From: Roseisolibacter sp. H3M3-2
GTDB lineage: Bacteria; Gemmatimonadota; Gemmatimonadetes; Gemmatimonadales; Gemmatimonadaceae
Assembly: GCF_029211165.1 (NCBI RefSeq)
Contig: NZ_JARGEK010000009.1
Location: forward strand, 1-35,199
Length of the DNA: 35,199 nt
Reading direction: 5' to 3'
The notes under the pieces were generated by a model, which ran no database searches, had not been told where the DNA came from, and was given only the letters and a program-made list of their open reading frames with translations. Each line of letters opens with the position of its first letter. Within the stretch, counting starts at the first letter, position 1. Below, one piece after another: positions 16,909-25,091 of the stretch. The position numbers and the translations under genes were made by a program.

Positions 16909-17717
16909 GCGCGCCGCTCGCCGACGACGCGCTCGCGCCCCTCGCGCAGGCGTCGCCGCTGCTCGCCCTGTTCGACATCGACGGCACGCTCGCCCCGCTG
17001 GCGCCGCGCCCCGAGCTCGCCGAGGTCCCCGACGCCACGCGGCGCGCGCTCGCCGACCTCGCCGCGCGCCCGGGCGTGCGCGTCGGGCTGGTGACGGGCC
17101 GCGCGGCGCACGACGGCGCGCGCATGGTGCCGGCGGCGGGGCTCTGGGTGATCGGCAACCACGGCGTCGAGACGTGGGACGCCGACGGCACGCGCCGCGT
17201 CGCCGAGGCGCTGGTGGCCGCGGCGGCGGCGGTGGCGCGCGAGGCGGCGGCGCTCGCGTCTCCGGTCGCCGCGGTGCCCGGCGCGCTGCTCGAGGACAAG
17301 CGGTGGGGACTCTCCGTCCACACGCGCCTCGCGCCCGACGACGCGGTGCCGGCGCTCGCCGACGCGGTGCGCGACGTCGCCGCGCGCGAGGGGCTGCGCG
17401 TACACGACGGGAAGCGGATCCTCGAGCTGCGCCCCGACGCGGAGCTCGACAAGGGGACGGCCGTCCTCGCGCTCGCCGCGCGCCTGGGCGCGCTCGCCCC
17501 CGCGGGCGCGGTGCTGTTCGCCGGCGACGACCGCACCGACGAGGACGCGTTCCGCCGGCTCCGGGCCGCCGGCGCCCGCGCGGTCACGATACGCGTGGGG
17601 GAGGCCGACGTGCCGACCGAAGCCGACTGGCACGTCGCCTCCCCCGTGGAGGTGGCCGCCCTGATCGGGCGGCTGGTGGAACTGCGCGGACCGGTCGCCG
17701 AGCGCGCGGAGCGCTAG
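16905..17717 (+). CDS. otsB: Trehalose-6-phosphate phosphatase OtsB
   Basis: This 270-residue HAD-superfamily phosphatase releases trehalose from trehalose-6-phosphate, the step after OtsA. The nucleophile motif is LFDIDGTLAPL (Asp24, Asp26), followed by VTGRAAHD, NHGVETW, and KRWGLSVHTRLAP in the cap. The metal-binding motif GDDRTDEDAF lies near residue 205. The start is the GTG at 16905-16907, overlapping the inferred otsA TGA as GTGA. Longer in-frame starts lie inside otsA. The TAG stop at 17715-17717 shares CTAG with the stop of the convergent phasin gene, so there is no intergenic terminator. Together with otsA it makes trehalose, a compatible solute and stress protectant. Confidence 0.94.
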   Translation: MSAPLADDALAPLAQASPLLALFDIDGTLAPLAPRPELAEVPDATRRALADLAARPGVRVGLVTGRAAHDGARMVPAAGLWVIGNHGVETWDADGTRRVAEALVAAAAAVAREAAALASPVAAVPGALLEDKRWGLSVHTRLAPDDAVPALADAVRDVAAREGLRVHDGKRILELRPDAELDKGTAVLALAARLGALAPAGAVLFAGDDRTDEDAFRRLRAAGARAVTIRVGEADVPTEADWHVASPVEVAALIGRLVELRGPVAERAER

Positions 17718-18643
17718 CGCTTCTTCGGCGCGGCCTTCTTGGCCGGCGTCTTGGCGGGCGCCGCCTTCGCCGGAGCCTTGGCGGCCGGCTTGGAGGCGGC
17801 CTTCGCCGGCGCCTTGGCCGGCGGCGCCTTCACGCTCCCGGCCTTGGTCGCGGTCTTGGCGGGGACCTTGGCGGCCGGCGCCGCCTTCGCGGGGGCCTTG
17901 GCCGGCGCCTTGGCGGCGGGCTTCGCCGGCGCGGCGGCGGTCTTGGCCGGCGCCTTGGCGACGGGCGCGGCCTTGGCCGGCTCCTTCGCCGGCTCCTTCG
18001 CCGCGGCCTTCGCGGGCTCCTTCGCCTTCGTCGCGGGCTTCGCCGGCGCGTCCGCCCTGGGCGCCTCCGCCCTCACGGGCTCGCTCTTCGGCGTCTCGAC
18101 CGTCGCGGCCTCGGGCTTGGCCGCCCTGGCGGGCTCCGCCCTGGGCGCCTTCACCGCGGGGGCCGCCTTCGCCGGCGCCGGCTTCGAGTCGGCGGGTTCC
18201 GCGCTCGCCGCCACCGGCGCCGGCGTCTCGACCGGCGCGGGCGTCGGGGCGGGGGCCGGCGCGGGCTCGGGCTTGGGCGGGATCCCCTGGCCGGGGACGT
18301 ACCCGGCGGCCACGCGGTGGCCGTACGCCTCCTCCGCCTCCCGGATCAGCTTCTCGGCTTCGTCCTGCGCCATCTGCCCGCGGCGCACCATGAACTGCAC
18401 CACGTCGCGCGCCGTCTCGACGACGAAGCCGCCGATCCCCGCCGCGGCGTGGACCAGGTCGCGCATCGCCCCCGACATCTTGCTGCCGGCTTCCAGGCTG
18501 ATCTGGTGGGCACGGGCCGCGAGCTCCGCCGCCGTGTCCCGCGGGTCCGCCCCGCGGTGCCCGAGGCCGCGCTTGGGCGGCGGCGGGGTGGACGGCGCGT
18601 CAGCCTTCGGCGTCTCTTCCGTGCTCTGCACCTGTTCCGCCAT
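17714..18643 (-). CDS. Phasin-like protein with histone H1-like Ala/Lys/Pro tail (PhaF-like)
   Basis: This 309-residue protein has two parts. Residues 1-120 are a helical, phasin-type domain (LAARAHQISLEAGSKMSGAM, then VVQFMVRRGQMAQDEAEKLI). From about 125 to the end is a low-complexity tail built from PAKAPAK/AAKEPAK repeats ending KKAAPKKR, strongly basic and like the DNA-binding tails of histone H1 and Pseudomonas PhaF. PhaF binds polyhydroxyalkanoate granules and DNA together. By analogy this protein may tether storage granules to, or compact, the nucleoid; no PHA synthase is in the window. The start is the ATG at 18641-18643, with GGAG nine nt upstream. A good promoter lies at 18773-18746. 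The TAG stop is shared as CTAG with otsB. Confidence 0.75.
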   Translation of the reverse strand: MAEQVQSTEETPKADAPSTPPPPKRGLGHRGADPRDTAAELAARAHQISLEAGSKMSGAMRDLVHAAAGIGGFVVETARDVVQFMVRRGQMAQDEAEKLIREAEEAYGHRVAAGYVPGQGIPPKPEPAPAPAPTPAPVETPAPVAASAEPADSKPAPAKAAPAVKAPRAEPARAAKPEAATVETPKSEPVRAEAPRADAPAKPATKAKEPAKAAAKEPAKEPAKAAPVAKAPAKTAAAPAKPAAKAPAKAPAKAAPAAKVPAKTATKAGSVKAPPAKAPAKAASKPAAKAPAKAAPAKTPAKKAAPKKR

Positions 18644-18745
18644 GATTCGCTGCTCCGGGGAGGGGCCGCGCACCCCTGATGGAGGGAGTGGGTCGGGCCG
18701 GAAGGGCGCGCGGCGCTCCGGCGGCACCTGCTGACGACGCGGGTA

Positions 18746-18773
18746 AGTATATGATTTTGCAGGGCCTACGCAA
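18746..18773 (-). promoter_or_regulatory. Promoter of the phasin-like gene
   Basis: On the minus strand TTGCGT (18773-18768) and TATACT (18751-18746) are separated by 16 nt. They lie in the most A/T-rich patch of the gap and leave a leader of about 95 nt. The -35 word TTGCGT is identical to that of the gyrA promoter. Confidence 0.6.
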
Positions 18774-18856
18774 GTTCGGCCGGGCCCGGCAGCCGTGGCG
18801 CGCTCGCGACACGCCCGGCAATCTACCGAACAGTTCAACGGCAGAATAGAGGCAGC

Positions 18857-19975
18857 ATGCTCCTCTCCGGCGTCCGCGTCCTCGACCTCACCCGCGTCCT
18901 CGCCGGCCCACTCTGCACCATGCTCCTCGGCGACCTCGGCGCCGACGTCCTGAAGGTCGAGCGGCCGGGCGAGGGAGACGAGACGCGTGGCTGGGGCCCC
19001 CCGTTCGACGAGCGCGGCGAGAGCGCCTACTATCTCAGCATCAACCGCAACAAGCTCGGGCTCGCCGCCGACCTCGACGCCGCGGGCGACGTCGCGCTCC
19101 TCCGCGCCCTCGCCGCCGACGCCGACGTGGTGGTGGAGAACTTCCGCCGCGGCGCCCTCGCCCGGCGCGGGCTCGACCCGGCGGTGCTCCTCGCCGAGAA
19201 CCCCCGACTCGTCTGGTGCACCATCTCGGGCTTCGGCCCCGACAGCGACCGCCCGGGCTACGACTTCGTCCTCCAGGCGGAGCAGGGGTGGATGGCCGTG
19301 AACGGCGCCCCCGACGGCGAGCCCGTGAAGGCCCCCGTCGCCGTGGTCGACGTCCTCACCGGGAAGGACGCCGCGATCGCGATCCTCGGGGCGCTGGTCG
19401 GACGGTCGGGCCCGCGGGCGCCGCTGCCGGCCGCCGAGCGGCACGTGCGCGTCTCGCTGGCGGCGAGCGCGGTCGCCGGGCTGGTGAACGTCGCCCAGAA
19501 CGTCCTCGTGAGTGGGCGCGACGCGCGGCGGTGGGGGAACGCCCACGCCAACCTCTCACCCTACCAGCTGCTCGACGCCGCTGACCGGCCGCTGGTGGTC
19601 GCGGTCGGCAACGACGCGCAGTGGCGCGCCTGCGCCGCGGCGCTCGACCTCCCCGAGCTGGCCGCCGACCCCCGCTTCGCCACCAACCCCGCCCGACTCG
19701 CCAACCGCGACGCGCTGGTCGCGCTGCTGTCCGGTCGGCTGCGCACCCGACCGGCCGCCGAGTGGCGGGCGCGGCTCGACGCGGCCGGCGTCCCGGCGGG
19801 GGAGGTGCGGTCGGTGGCCGAGGCGCTGCGCGACGTGGACGCGTCGCCGCTGATCGGGGTGGCGCCGAGCGTCCCGGGGCGGGTCCGGCGCCCCCCGCCG
19901 CGCCTCGACGAGCACGGGGCGCTGGTCCGCGCGCTCGGCTGGGGCGCCTTCGGGCGGGTCGCGCCGCTCCCCTGA
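18857..19975 (+). CDS. Class III CoA-transferase (CaiB/BaiF family)
   Basis: This 372-residue enzyme moves CoA between carboxylic acids. The family N-terminus is LSGVRVLDLTRVLAGPLCTM, then LLGDLGADVLKVERPGEGD, and INRNKLGLAADL. The catalytic aspartate expected from formyl-CoA transferase fits Asp165 in VAVVDVLTGKDAA. GFGPDSDRPGYDFVLQAEQG is another family landmark. The C-terminal part has the usual small domain (AGVPAGEVRSVAEALRD). The start is the ATG at 18857, with GAGG four nt upstream. It is divergent from the phasin-like gene. The acyl groups are unknown; close relatives act on succinyl-, formyl- or carnitinyl-CoA. Confidence 0.92.
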   Translation: MLLSGVRVLDLTRVLAGPLCTMLLGDLGADVLKVERPGEGDETRGWGPPFDERGESAYYLSINRNKLGLAADLDAAGDVALLRALAADADVVVENFRRGALARRGLDPAVLLAENPRLVWCTISGFGPDSDRPGYDFVLQAEQGWMAVNGAPDGEPVKAPVAVVDVLTGKDAAIAILGALVGRSGPRAPLPAAERHVRVSLAASAVAGLVNVAQNVLVSGRDARRWGNAHANLSPYQLLDAADRPLVVAVGNDAQWRACAAALDLPELAADPRFATNPARLANRDALVALLSGRLRTRPAAEWRARLDAAGVPAGEVRSVAEALRDVDASPLIGVAPSVPGRVRRPPPRLDEHGALVRALGWGAFGRVAPLP

Positions 19976-20133
19976 GCCGGCGTCCTCGGCCGCACGCCGA
20001 GCCGCCCCGAACGGGGGCCGAAGCGCGCGCTGAGACCTCCGCGTTACGCGCCTCGGCGGCCCGTCGTCTTGACCGCGTGACCACTGCGGTCGGACCCGTG
20101 CTGCCGGGGCTATCCGGTGCGCCGCTCGGAAGT

Positions 20134-20139
20134 TATGCT
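20134..20139 (+). promoter_or_regulatory. Putative -10 TATGCT, leaderless promoter of the sigma gene
   Basis: TATGCT lies six nt before the GTG at 20146. The spacing matches the other apparent leaderless genes here and supports that GTG as the sigma-factor start. Confidence 0.35.
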
Positions 20140-20145
20140 CGTACC

Positions 20146-20712
20146 GTGCACACTACGGTACAGGGCACGACGACCGATCCGGCGGACGCGGATCAGCAGA
20201 TCATCGCGAGCGTCCTAGCGGGCGACCGCGATGCGTTCGCCGTCCTCATCCAGCGTTACAGCGACCCGCTGTACCGCCACGCGTTGGGGATGACCGGGAG
20301 TCCGGACGTCGCGGAGGACATTCTCCAACAGTCGTTCATCAAGGCGTACTCGCATCTCGCCGAGGTGCGCGGGCGGTTCGACGCCTGGCTGTTCCGGATC
20401 GTGGCGAACGGGTGCAAGGATTGGCTGAAGAACATCCGCCGCACCCACGTCAGCTACGAAGAGGACGACCAGCCGTCCAACTACGCGACCCCCGACGAGG
20501 ACCTCGACCGCTCTGAGCTTCGGCGCGATCTCGACCATGCTTTAGGTCGACTCGCCCCGTCCCTCCGGGAGGCGTTCGTGATGAAGCACGTCGAGGGGCG
20601 GTCGTACGAGGAGATGGCAGACCTGCTGGGGACCACCGTTGGAGCCCTGAAGATGCGCGTGCATCGAGCACGCGAGGCGCTCCAGGCCTTGCTCGAGGAG
20701 AAATACGCCTGA
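20146..20712 (+). CDS. ECF-type RNA polymerase sigma factor (sigma-70 family)
   Basis: This 188-residue sigma factor contains only regions 2 and 4. Region 2 covers about residues 27-100 (DAFAVLIQRYSDPLYRHALG, AEDILQQSFIKAYSHL, FDAWLFRIVANGCKDWLKN). Region 4 covers 130-184 (LDHALGRLAPSLREAFVMKH, EGRSYEEMADLLGTTVGALK), with a helix-turn-helix for the -35. An acidic linker joins them. I chose GTG 20146 because TATGCT sits six nt upstream; an earlier in-frame GTG near 20077 is possible. The gene has several A/T-ending codons (GCT TTA GGT CGA), unlike its neighbours. Its stop overlaps the next ATG by one base (TGATG), so it is coupled to the putative anti-sigma factor. Confidence 0.92.
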   Translation: MHTTVQGTTTDPADADQQIIASVLAGDRDAFAVLIQRYSDPLYRHALGMTGSPDVAEDILQQSFIKAYSHLAEVRGRFDAWLFRIVANGCKDWLKNIRRTHVSYEEDDQPSNYATPDEDLDRSELRRDLDHALGRLAPSLREAFVMKHVEGRSYEEMADLLGTTVGALKMRVHRAREALQALLEEKYA

Positions 20713-21125
20713 TGGACAACCTGAATCCCGACGGCGGTCGTGGCCGGGCGCGCTCTCCCGAGCCGTCGCCCAATCACCACCCGGAGTCGCTGGCCGACCG
20801 CGAGGTCGCGCTCAACGGCGACGGGCACCCGGCCCTGGCCGTGCAGCAGTGGCTCGACGGTGAGGTCAGCGAGGCCGCGGCGCGCCGTGCCAACGGCCGC
20901 GACGTGGAGCTGTGGTCGCGGATCACCGAGGAGACCGAGCGCCGCCGCCGCATGGTGACGCCGTCGCCGGTGGTCGAGCGCCTCATGGCCGCGATCCCCG
21001 CCACCCGCCCCGCCGCGCCGCAGTCGTGGTGGCAGCGCCCGGCGCCCTTCAACACCGCCCTCGCCGTCGTCGGCGGCACGGTGCTGCTGGCCGCGGGCGC
21101 CGCGCTCGGCCTGATGCTGCGCTGA
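20712..21125 (+). CDS. Putative tail-anchored anti-sigma factor, 137 aa
   Basis: The inference rests on position: the ATG overlaps the sigma-factor stop (TGATG). The cytoplasmic part (about 1-110) has a helical stretch ALAVQQWLDGEVSEAAARRA at 41-60 and then VELWSRITEETERRRRM. This looks like the anti-sigma domain of the RsrA/zinc-finger group, but the HxxxCxxC zinc site is absent and the protein contains no cysteine. One membrane helix (113-136) ends at the C-terminus, leaving no extracytoplasmic sensor domain. Signals would have to reach it through a partner or through membrane proteolysis. A strong hairpin follows the stop. Confidence 0.7.
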   Translation: MDNLNPDGGRGRARSPEPSPNHHPESLADREVALNGDGHPALAVQQWLDGEVSEAAARRANGRDVELWSRITEETERRRRMVTPSPVVERLMAAIPATRPAAPQSWWQRPAPFNTALAVVGGTVLLAAGAALGLMLR

Positions 21126-21147
21126 CCGACGTCGTCCGACCGATCGA

Positions 21148-21187
21148 CGCGAAGGGCCGGCTCCTCGTGAGGAGCCGGCCCTTCGCG
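21148..21187. terminator. Bidirectional hairpin terminator between the anti-sigma gene and lpdA
   Basis: Perfect 18-bp arms (21148-21165 and 21170-21187; core GGGCCGGCTCCT / AGGAGCCGGCCC) flank the loop CGTG between two convergent genes. There is no T-tract on either side, so it is a stem-only terminator candidate. Confidence 0.75.
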
Positions 21188-21209
21188 CGTCCCGCCGGTC
21201 GCCCGGCGG

Positions 21210-22634
21210 TCAGATGTGGATCGCGCGGCCGAGCGTGGCGAGCGCCGCTTCCTTGACCGCCTCGGACAGCGTCGGGTGCGAGTGCACCGTGATGCCGACG
21301 TCCTCGGACGACGCGCGGTACTCGAAGCCCAGCACGACCTCCTGGATGAGGTCCGAGACGTTGGCGCCGAACATGTGGCACCCGAGCAGCTCGTCGGTCT
21401 CGGCGTCGGCGATGAACTTCACGAGGCCGGTCGTCTCCCCCATCGTGCGCGCGCGCCCGTTGGCGCTGAAGGGGAACTTCCCGACCTTGTACTTCCGCCC
21501 CTCGGCCTTCACCTCGTGCTCGGCGAGGCCCACGGTCGCCACCTCGGGCCAGGTGTAGACGATGGAGGGCATCGAGCGGTAGTGCATCTCGACCGGCTTG
21601 CCGGCGATCACCTCCGCCGCCACCACGCCCTCCTCCTCGGCCTTGTGGGCGAGCAGCTTGCCGCCGACCACGTCGCCGATGGCGAACACGTTCGGCAGGT
21701 TGGTGCGCATCTGGTGGTCGACCTGCACCTCGCCGCGCTTGCCGACCGCGAGGCCGAGCGCCGCGGCGTCGACGCCGTGCAGCGCGGGGCGCCGCCCGAC
21801 CGAGACGAGCACGTACTCCGCCTCGAGCGTCTCGCTCTGCCCGTCCTTCTCGACCGTGACCTTCACGACGTCGCCCTCGCGCCCGCCGCCGGTCACGCGC
21901 ACGCCGGTCTTGAGCACGAGCCCCTGCTTCGTGAAGGTGCGCGTCGCCTCCTTCACGATGTCCTCGTCGTTCCCCGGCAGGATCGTCGGCGCCAGCTCGA
22001 CCACCGTCACCTGCGCGCCGAGGCGGCGCCAGACGGAGCCGAGCTCGAGCCCGATCACGCCGCCGCCGATGACGATCAGGCGCTTCGGCACCTCGGGGAT
22101 CTTCAGCGCGCCGACGTTCGACAGCACGCGCTCCTCGTCGAACTTGAGGAACGGCAGCTCGATCGGCACCGAGCCGGTGGCGAGGATGACGTGCTTCGGG
22201 GCGAAGCGCGTGACCGCGCCGTCCTCCGCCGTCACCTCGACGACGTTCCCCTGCGCGCCGGCCTGCGCGAGCGTGCCGCGCCCCTTCGCCCAGGTGACCT
22301 TGTTCTTCTTGAACAGGAACTCGACGCCCTTGGTGTTCTGCGCGACGACGTCGTCCTTGCGCTTGAGCATCGTCGGCAGGTCGAAGCCGACGCCGTCGTA
22401 GCGGACGCCGTGCTCCTGCGCGTGCAGGCGGGCGAACTCGTAGTGCTCCGACGACTGCAGCAGCGCCTTCGACGGGATGCACCCGACGTTGACGCAGGTG
22501 CCGCCGAGCGTCTTGTCCATCTCGACGCAGACGACCTGCAGGCCGAGCTGCGCGGCGCGGATCGCGGCGACGTAGCCGCCCGGGCCGCCGCCGAGGACGA
22601 GGACGTCGGGGGCGGGGGTGTTGGTGTCGGCCAT
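21210..22634 (-). CDS. lpdA: Dihydrolipoyl dehydrogenase (E3)
   Basis: This 474-residue flavoprotein reoxidises dihydrolipoamide in 2-oxoacid dehydrogenase complexes with NAD. It has the N-terminal FAD motif VLVLGGGPGGYVAA (11-24), the redox disulfide in GGTCVNVGCIPSK (Cys47, Cys52), and the NAD-binding Rossmann loop VIGGGVIGLELGSVW near 195. GDVVGGKLLAHKAEEEG closes the FAD domain. The C-terminal dimer interface carries the active-site dyad in HSHPTLSE. The start is the ATG at 22632-22634. It overlaps the stop of the upstream acyltransferase gene by one base (TGATG on minus), which couples E2 and E3 synthesis. It is the last gene before the hairpin terminator at 21148-21187. Confidence 0.96.
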   Translation of the reverse strand: MADTNTPAPDVLVLGGGPGGYVAAIRAAQLGLQVVCVEMDKTLGGTCVNVGCIPSKALLQSSEHYEFARLHAQEHGVRYDGVGFDLPTMLKRKDDVVAQNTKGVEFLFKKNKVTWAKGRGTLAQAGAQGNVVEVTAEDGAVTRFAPKHVILATGSVPIELPFLKFDEERVLSNVGALKIPEVPKRLIVIGGGVIGLELGSVWRRLGAQVTVVELAPTILPGNDEDIVKEATRTFTKQGLVLKTGVRVTGGGREGDVVKVTVEKDGQSETLEAEYVLVSVGRRPALHGVDAAALGLAVGKRGEVQVDHQMRTNLPNVFAIGDVVGGKLLAHKAEEEGVVAAEVIAGKPVEMHYRSMPSIVYTWPEVATVGLAEHEVKAEGRKYKVGKFPFSANGRARTMGETTGLVKFIADAETDELLGCHMFGANVSDLIQEVVLGFEYRASSEDVGITVHSHPTLSEAVKEAALATLGRAIHI

Positions 22635-23845
22635 CAGGCGATCAGCATCGAGGCCGGGTCTTCCATCAGCTCCTTGACCCGGACGAGGAAGAGGACGGCC
22701 TGCTGCCCGTCGATCAGGCGGTGGTCGTAGGAGAGCGCGACGTACATCATCGGGCGGATGACGACCTGCCCGTCGACCGCGACCGGCCGGTCCTGCACCT
22801 TGTGCAGCCCGAGGATGCCGACCTGCGGGTAGTTGATGATCGGCGTCGAGACGAGCGAGCCGAAGACGCCGCCGTTGGTGATCGTGAAGGTGCCGCCGGT
22901 GAGGTCGTCCATCGTCAGCTTGCCGTCGCGCGCGCGCTTGGCGACGGCGACGATGTCGCGGCTGATCTCGAGGACGCCCTTGCGGTCGGCGTCCTTGATG
23001 TTCGGCACCACGAGCCCGGCGTCGCTGGCGACGGCGATGCCCATGTTCACGTAGTGGTGCTGGACGATGCTGTCGCCGTCGATCTTGCCGTTGACGAGCG
23101 GGTACTGCTGGAGCGCGGCGACGGCGGCCTTCACGAAGAACGGCATGAAGGAGAGGCGCACCCCGTGCTCCTTCTCGACGCGCTCGCGCACGCGCTCGCG
23201 GAGCTGCGTGACGGCGGTCATGTCGATCTCGTTGAACGTCGTCAGGTGCGCGGTCTGGTGCTGCGACGCGAGCAGGTTCTCGGCGATGCGCTTGCGGCGC
23301 GTCGTCATCTTCTCGCGGCTCTCGCGCGGGCCGGTCCCGTTGGCGGGCGCCGGACGCGGCGCGGCCGCCGGGCGGGCGCCCTGCGCGGCGGCCTGCACCA
23401 CGTCCGGCTTGCTCACCACGCCGCCGCGCCCCGTCCCGGCCACGCCGGCGAGGTCCACGCCCGACTCGGTGGCCAGGCGGCGCGCGGCCGGCGAGGCCTT
23501 CACGTCGGCGCCGGCACCCGCGGGCTGGGCCGCCGGCTGGGCGGCGGGCTCCTGGGCGGCCGCCGGCGCGGCGGCCGCGGGCCCGAGCGCCGGGGCGCCC
23601 GCGGGGGCCGCCGTCTCGTCGATCTCGGCCAGCTGCTCGTCGACCGCGACCACGTCGCCCTCGTTGCGGAGGCGCTTGGTCAGCACCCCCGAGGCGAGCG
23701 CGGGGACCTCGACGGTGATCTTGTCCGTCTCGAGCTCCACGAGCGTCTCGCCCGCCGTCACCGCCTCGCCCTCGCGCTTCACCCAGCGCGAGATCGTCGC
23801 CTCGACGATCGACTCGCCGAGGGGCGGCACCTTGATCGCGACCAT
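22634..23845 (-). CDS. sucB: Dihydrolipoyl succinyltransferase-type E2 (2-oxoglutarate dehydrogenase)
   Basis: This 403-residue E2 subunit has a lipoyl domain at 1-75 with lipoyl Lys42 in [10 protein letters not shown]. An Ala/Pro/Gln-rich swinging linker follows, then the peripheral-subunit-binding domain ([20 protein letters not shown], around 120-155), a second flexible linker, and the catalytic domain from about 175. That ends in [15 protein letters not shown] with the catalytic His and Asp. Features such as [24 protein letters not shown] and [15 protein letters not shown] are those of SucB/OdhB rather than pyruvate dehydrogenase E2. The start is the ATG at 23843-23845 ([12 protein letters not shown]). 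No E1 (sucA) gene is adjacent. TATATT at 23911-23906 is the likely -10. Confidence 0.94.
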   Translation of the reverse strand: MVAIKVPPLGESIVEATISRWVKREGEAVTAGETLVELETDKITVEVPALASGVLTKRLRNEGDVVAVDEQLAEIDETAAPAGAPALGPAAAAPAAAQEPAAQPAAQPAGAGADVKASPAARRLATESGVDLAGVAGTGRGGVVSKPDVVQAAAQGARPAAAPRPAPANGTGPRESREKMTTRRKRIAENLLASQHQTAHLTTFNEIDMTAVTQLRERVRERVEKEHGVRLSFMPFFVKAAVAALQQYPLVNGKIDGDSIVQHHYVNMGIAVASDAGLVVPNIKDADRKGVLEISRDIVAVAKRARDGKLTMDDLTGGTFTITNGGVFGSLVSTPIINYPQVGILGLHKVQDRPVAVDGQVVIRPMMYVALSYDHRLIDGQQAVLFLVRVKELMEDPASMLIA

Positions 23846-23905
23846 GACCGATCCGAATGAGCAGGGAATGGGGCCGACCCGGGCTGGGCGGCAGAAAGTG
23901 CCCGG

Positions 23906-23911
23906 AATATA
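23906..23911 (-). promoter_or_regulatory. Putative -10 TATATT of the sucB-lpdA operon
   Basis: On the minus strand TTTATATTCC lies about 60 nt before the sucB ATG, in an isolated A/T-rich spot. The adjacent 15-bp repeat array H would occupy the -35 region and beyond. Confidence 0.5.
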
Positions 23912-23923
23912 AACCGCCGGATA

Positions 23924-24041
23924 CGGCGGGAACGGGTACGGCGGGAACGGGTGGGGCGGGAACGGAGACGGCGTCGGTCCCCACCTACGTAGTATTCGCT
24001 CCCGCCTCACCCGCTCCCGCTCCACCCGCTCCCGCCCCACC
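23924..24041. repeat. Inverted 15-bp repeat array H (3 + 3 units)
   Basis: Left units start at 23924, 23939 and 23954 (CGGCGGGAACGGGTA and variants). Right units start at 23997, 24012 and 24027 (CGCTCCCGCYYCACC). Right units reverse-complement to GGTGRRGCGGGAGCG, nearly the same as the re-phased left unit. The array fills the divergent gap between sucB and the MDR oxidoreductase and ends six nt before the latter's ATG, leaving no room for a Shine-Dalgarno sequence. The left half is G-rich enough to form a G-quadruplex. Confidence 0.85.
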
Positions 24042-24047
24042 CGATCG

Positions 24048-25091
24048 ATGCGCGCGCTCACGCTTCCGAGTCACGGCGATCTCGACCAGCTGGTCTACCG
24101 CACCGACCTCCCGGTGCCCGAGCTGCGCGACCCGCGCGACGTCCGGGTGCGGATCGAGGCGGCGGCGCTGAACCACCTGGACCTGTACGTGATCGGCGGG
24201 CTGCCGGGGATCACCGTCGGCCCCGACTTCGTCACCGGCTCCGACGGCGCCGGCGTGGTCGAGGCGGTGGGGAGCGAGGTGACGCACGTGCGGCCGGGGG
24301 ACCGCGTCGCGATCCACCCGGCGACGAGCTGCCGCGCGTGCGAGTACTGCCTCGACGGGGAGCAGCCGCTCTGCCCGCGCTACCAGATCTTCGGCGAGCA
24401 CCGCCCGGGCTTCCTCGCCGAGTACGTCGTGCTCCCGGGGCGCAACGTGCACGCGATCCCCGACGACGTCACGGCGGAGCAGGCGGCGGCGTTCTCGCTG
24501 GCGACGCTCACGGCGTGGCGGATGGTCGTCACCCGCGCCCGCGTGCGTCCCGGCGACCAGGTGCTGATCTGGGGGATCGGCGGGGGCGTCGCGCTGGCGG
24601 CGCTGCAGATCGCCAAGCGGATCGGGGCCACCGTGTGGGTGACCAGCGGGAGCGACGAGAAGCTGGCGCGCGCGCGGGCGCTGGGCGCCGACCACGTGCT
24701 CAACCACGCCACCGCCGACGTCCCGCGCACGATCCGCGAGGCGACGGGCAAGCGCGGAGTCGACGTGGTGGTCGACAGCGTCGGCGAGGCGACCTGGCAG
24801 CGGTCGCTGCTCACGCTCGGCCGGCGCGGGCGGCTGGTCACGTGCGGGGGGACGTCGGGGGCGATGCTGCAGACCGACGTGCGCCGCCTCTTCTGGAACC
24901 AGTGGTCGCTCCTCGGCTCGACGATGGGGACCGACGCCGAGTACGAGGCGATCGTCGGCGAGCTGCGCGCCGGGCGCCTGCTCCCCGTGATCGACTCGGT
25001 GACGCCGCTGGCCGAGGCGCGGGCGGCGTACGAGCGGCTGCGCAGCGGCGCCCAGTTCGGGAAGGTGGTGATCCGTGTCGGCGACGCCTGA
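24048..25091 (+). CDS. Zinc-containing MDR oxidoreductase (alcohol dehydrogenase/quinone oxidoreductase family)
   Basis: This 347-residue medium-chain dehydrogenase/reductase has the structural-zinc loop intact: Cys95, Cys98, Cys101 and Cys109 in [15 protein letters not shown]. The catalytic-zinc ligands of true alcohol dehydrogenases are missing: the first Cys is Asn42 (AALNHLDLY), and the GHE motif reads GSDGAG. The cofactor domain has [19 protein letters not shown] near 180 and VDVVVDSVG near 237. It probably reduces enones or quinones with NADPH rather than oxidising alcohols; such loss is common in this subgroup. The start is the ATG at 24048, directly after the repeat array, with no ribosome-binding site. 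A possible -10, TAGTAT, lies at 23990-23995. The stop overlaps the next gene by 17 nt. Confidence 0.88.
   Translation: MRALTLPSHGDLDQLVYRTDLPVPELRDPRDVRVRIEAAALNHLDLYVIGGLPGITVGPDFVTGSDGAGVVEAVGSEVTHVRPGDRVAIHPATSCRACEYCLDGEQPLCPRYQIFGEHRPGFLAEYVVLPGRNVHAIPDDVTAEQAAAFSLATLTAWRMVVTRARVRPGDQVLIWGIGGGVALAALQIAKRIGATVWVTSGSDEKLARARALGADHVLNHATADVPRTIREATGKRGVDVVVDSVGEATWQRSLLTLGRRGRLVTCGGTSGAMLQTDVRRLFWNQWSLLGSTMGTDAEYEAIVGELRAGRLLPVIDSVTPLAEARAAYERLRSGAQFGKVVIRVGDA

Noticed and set aside
14873-18679. A 1268-codon open frame covering otsA and continuing through otsB
   Set aside because: Only the otsA part is homologous. Downstream it is out of phase with otsB and antisense to the phasin-like gene; absence of stops is expected at this GC content.
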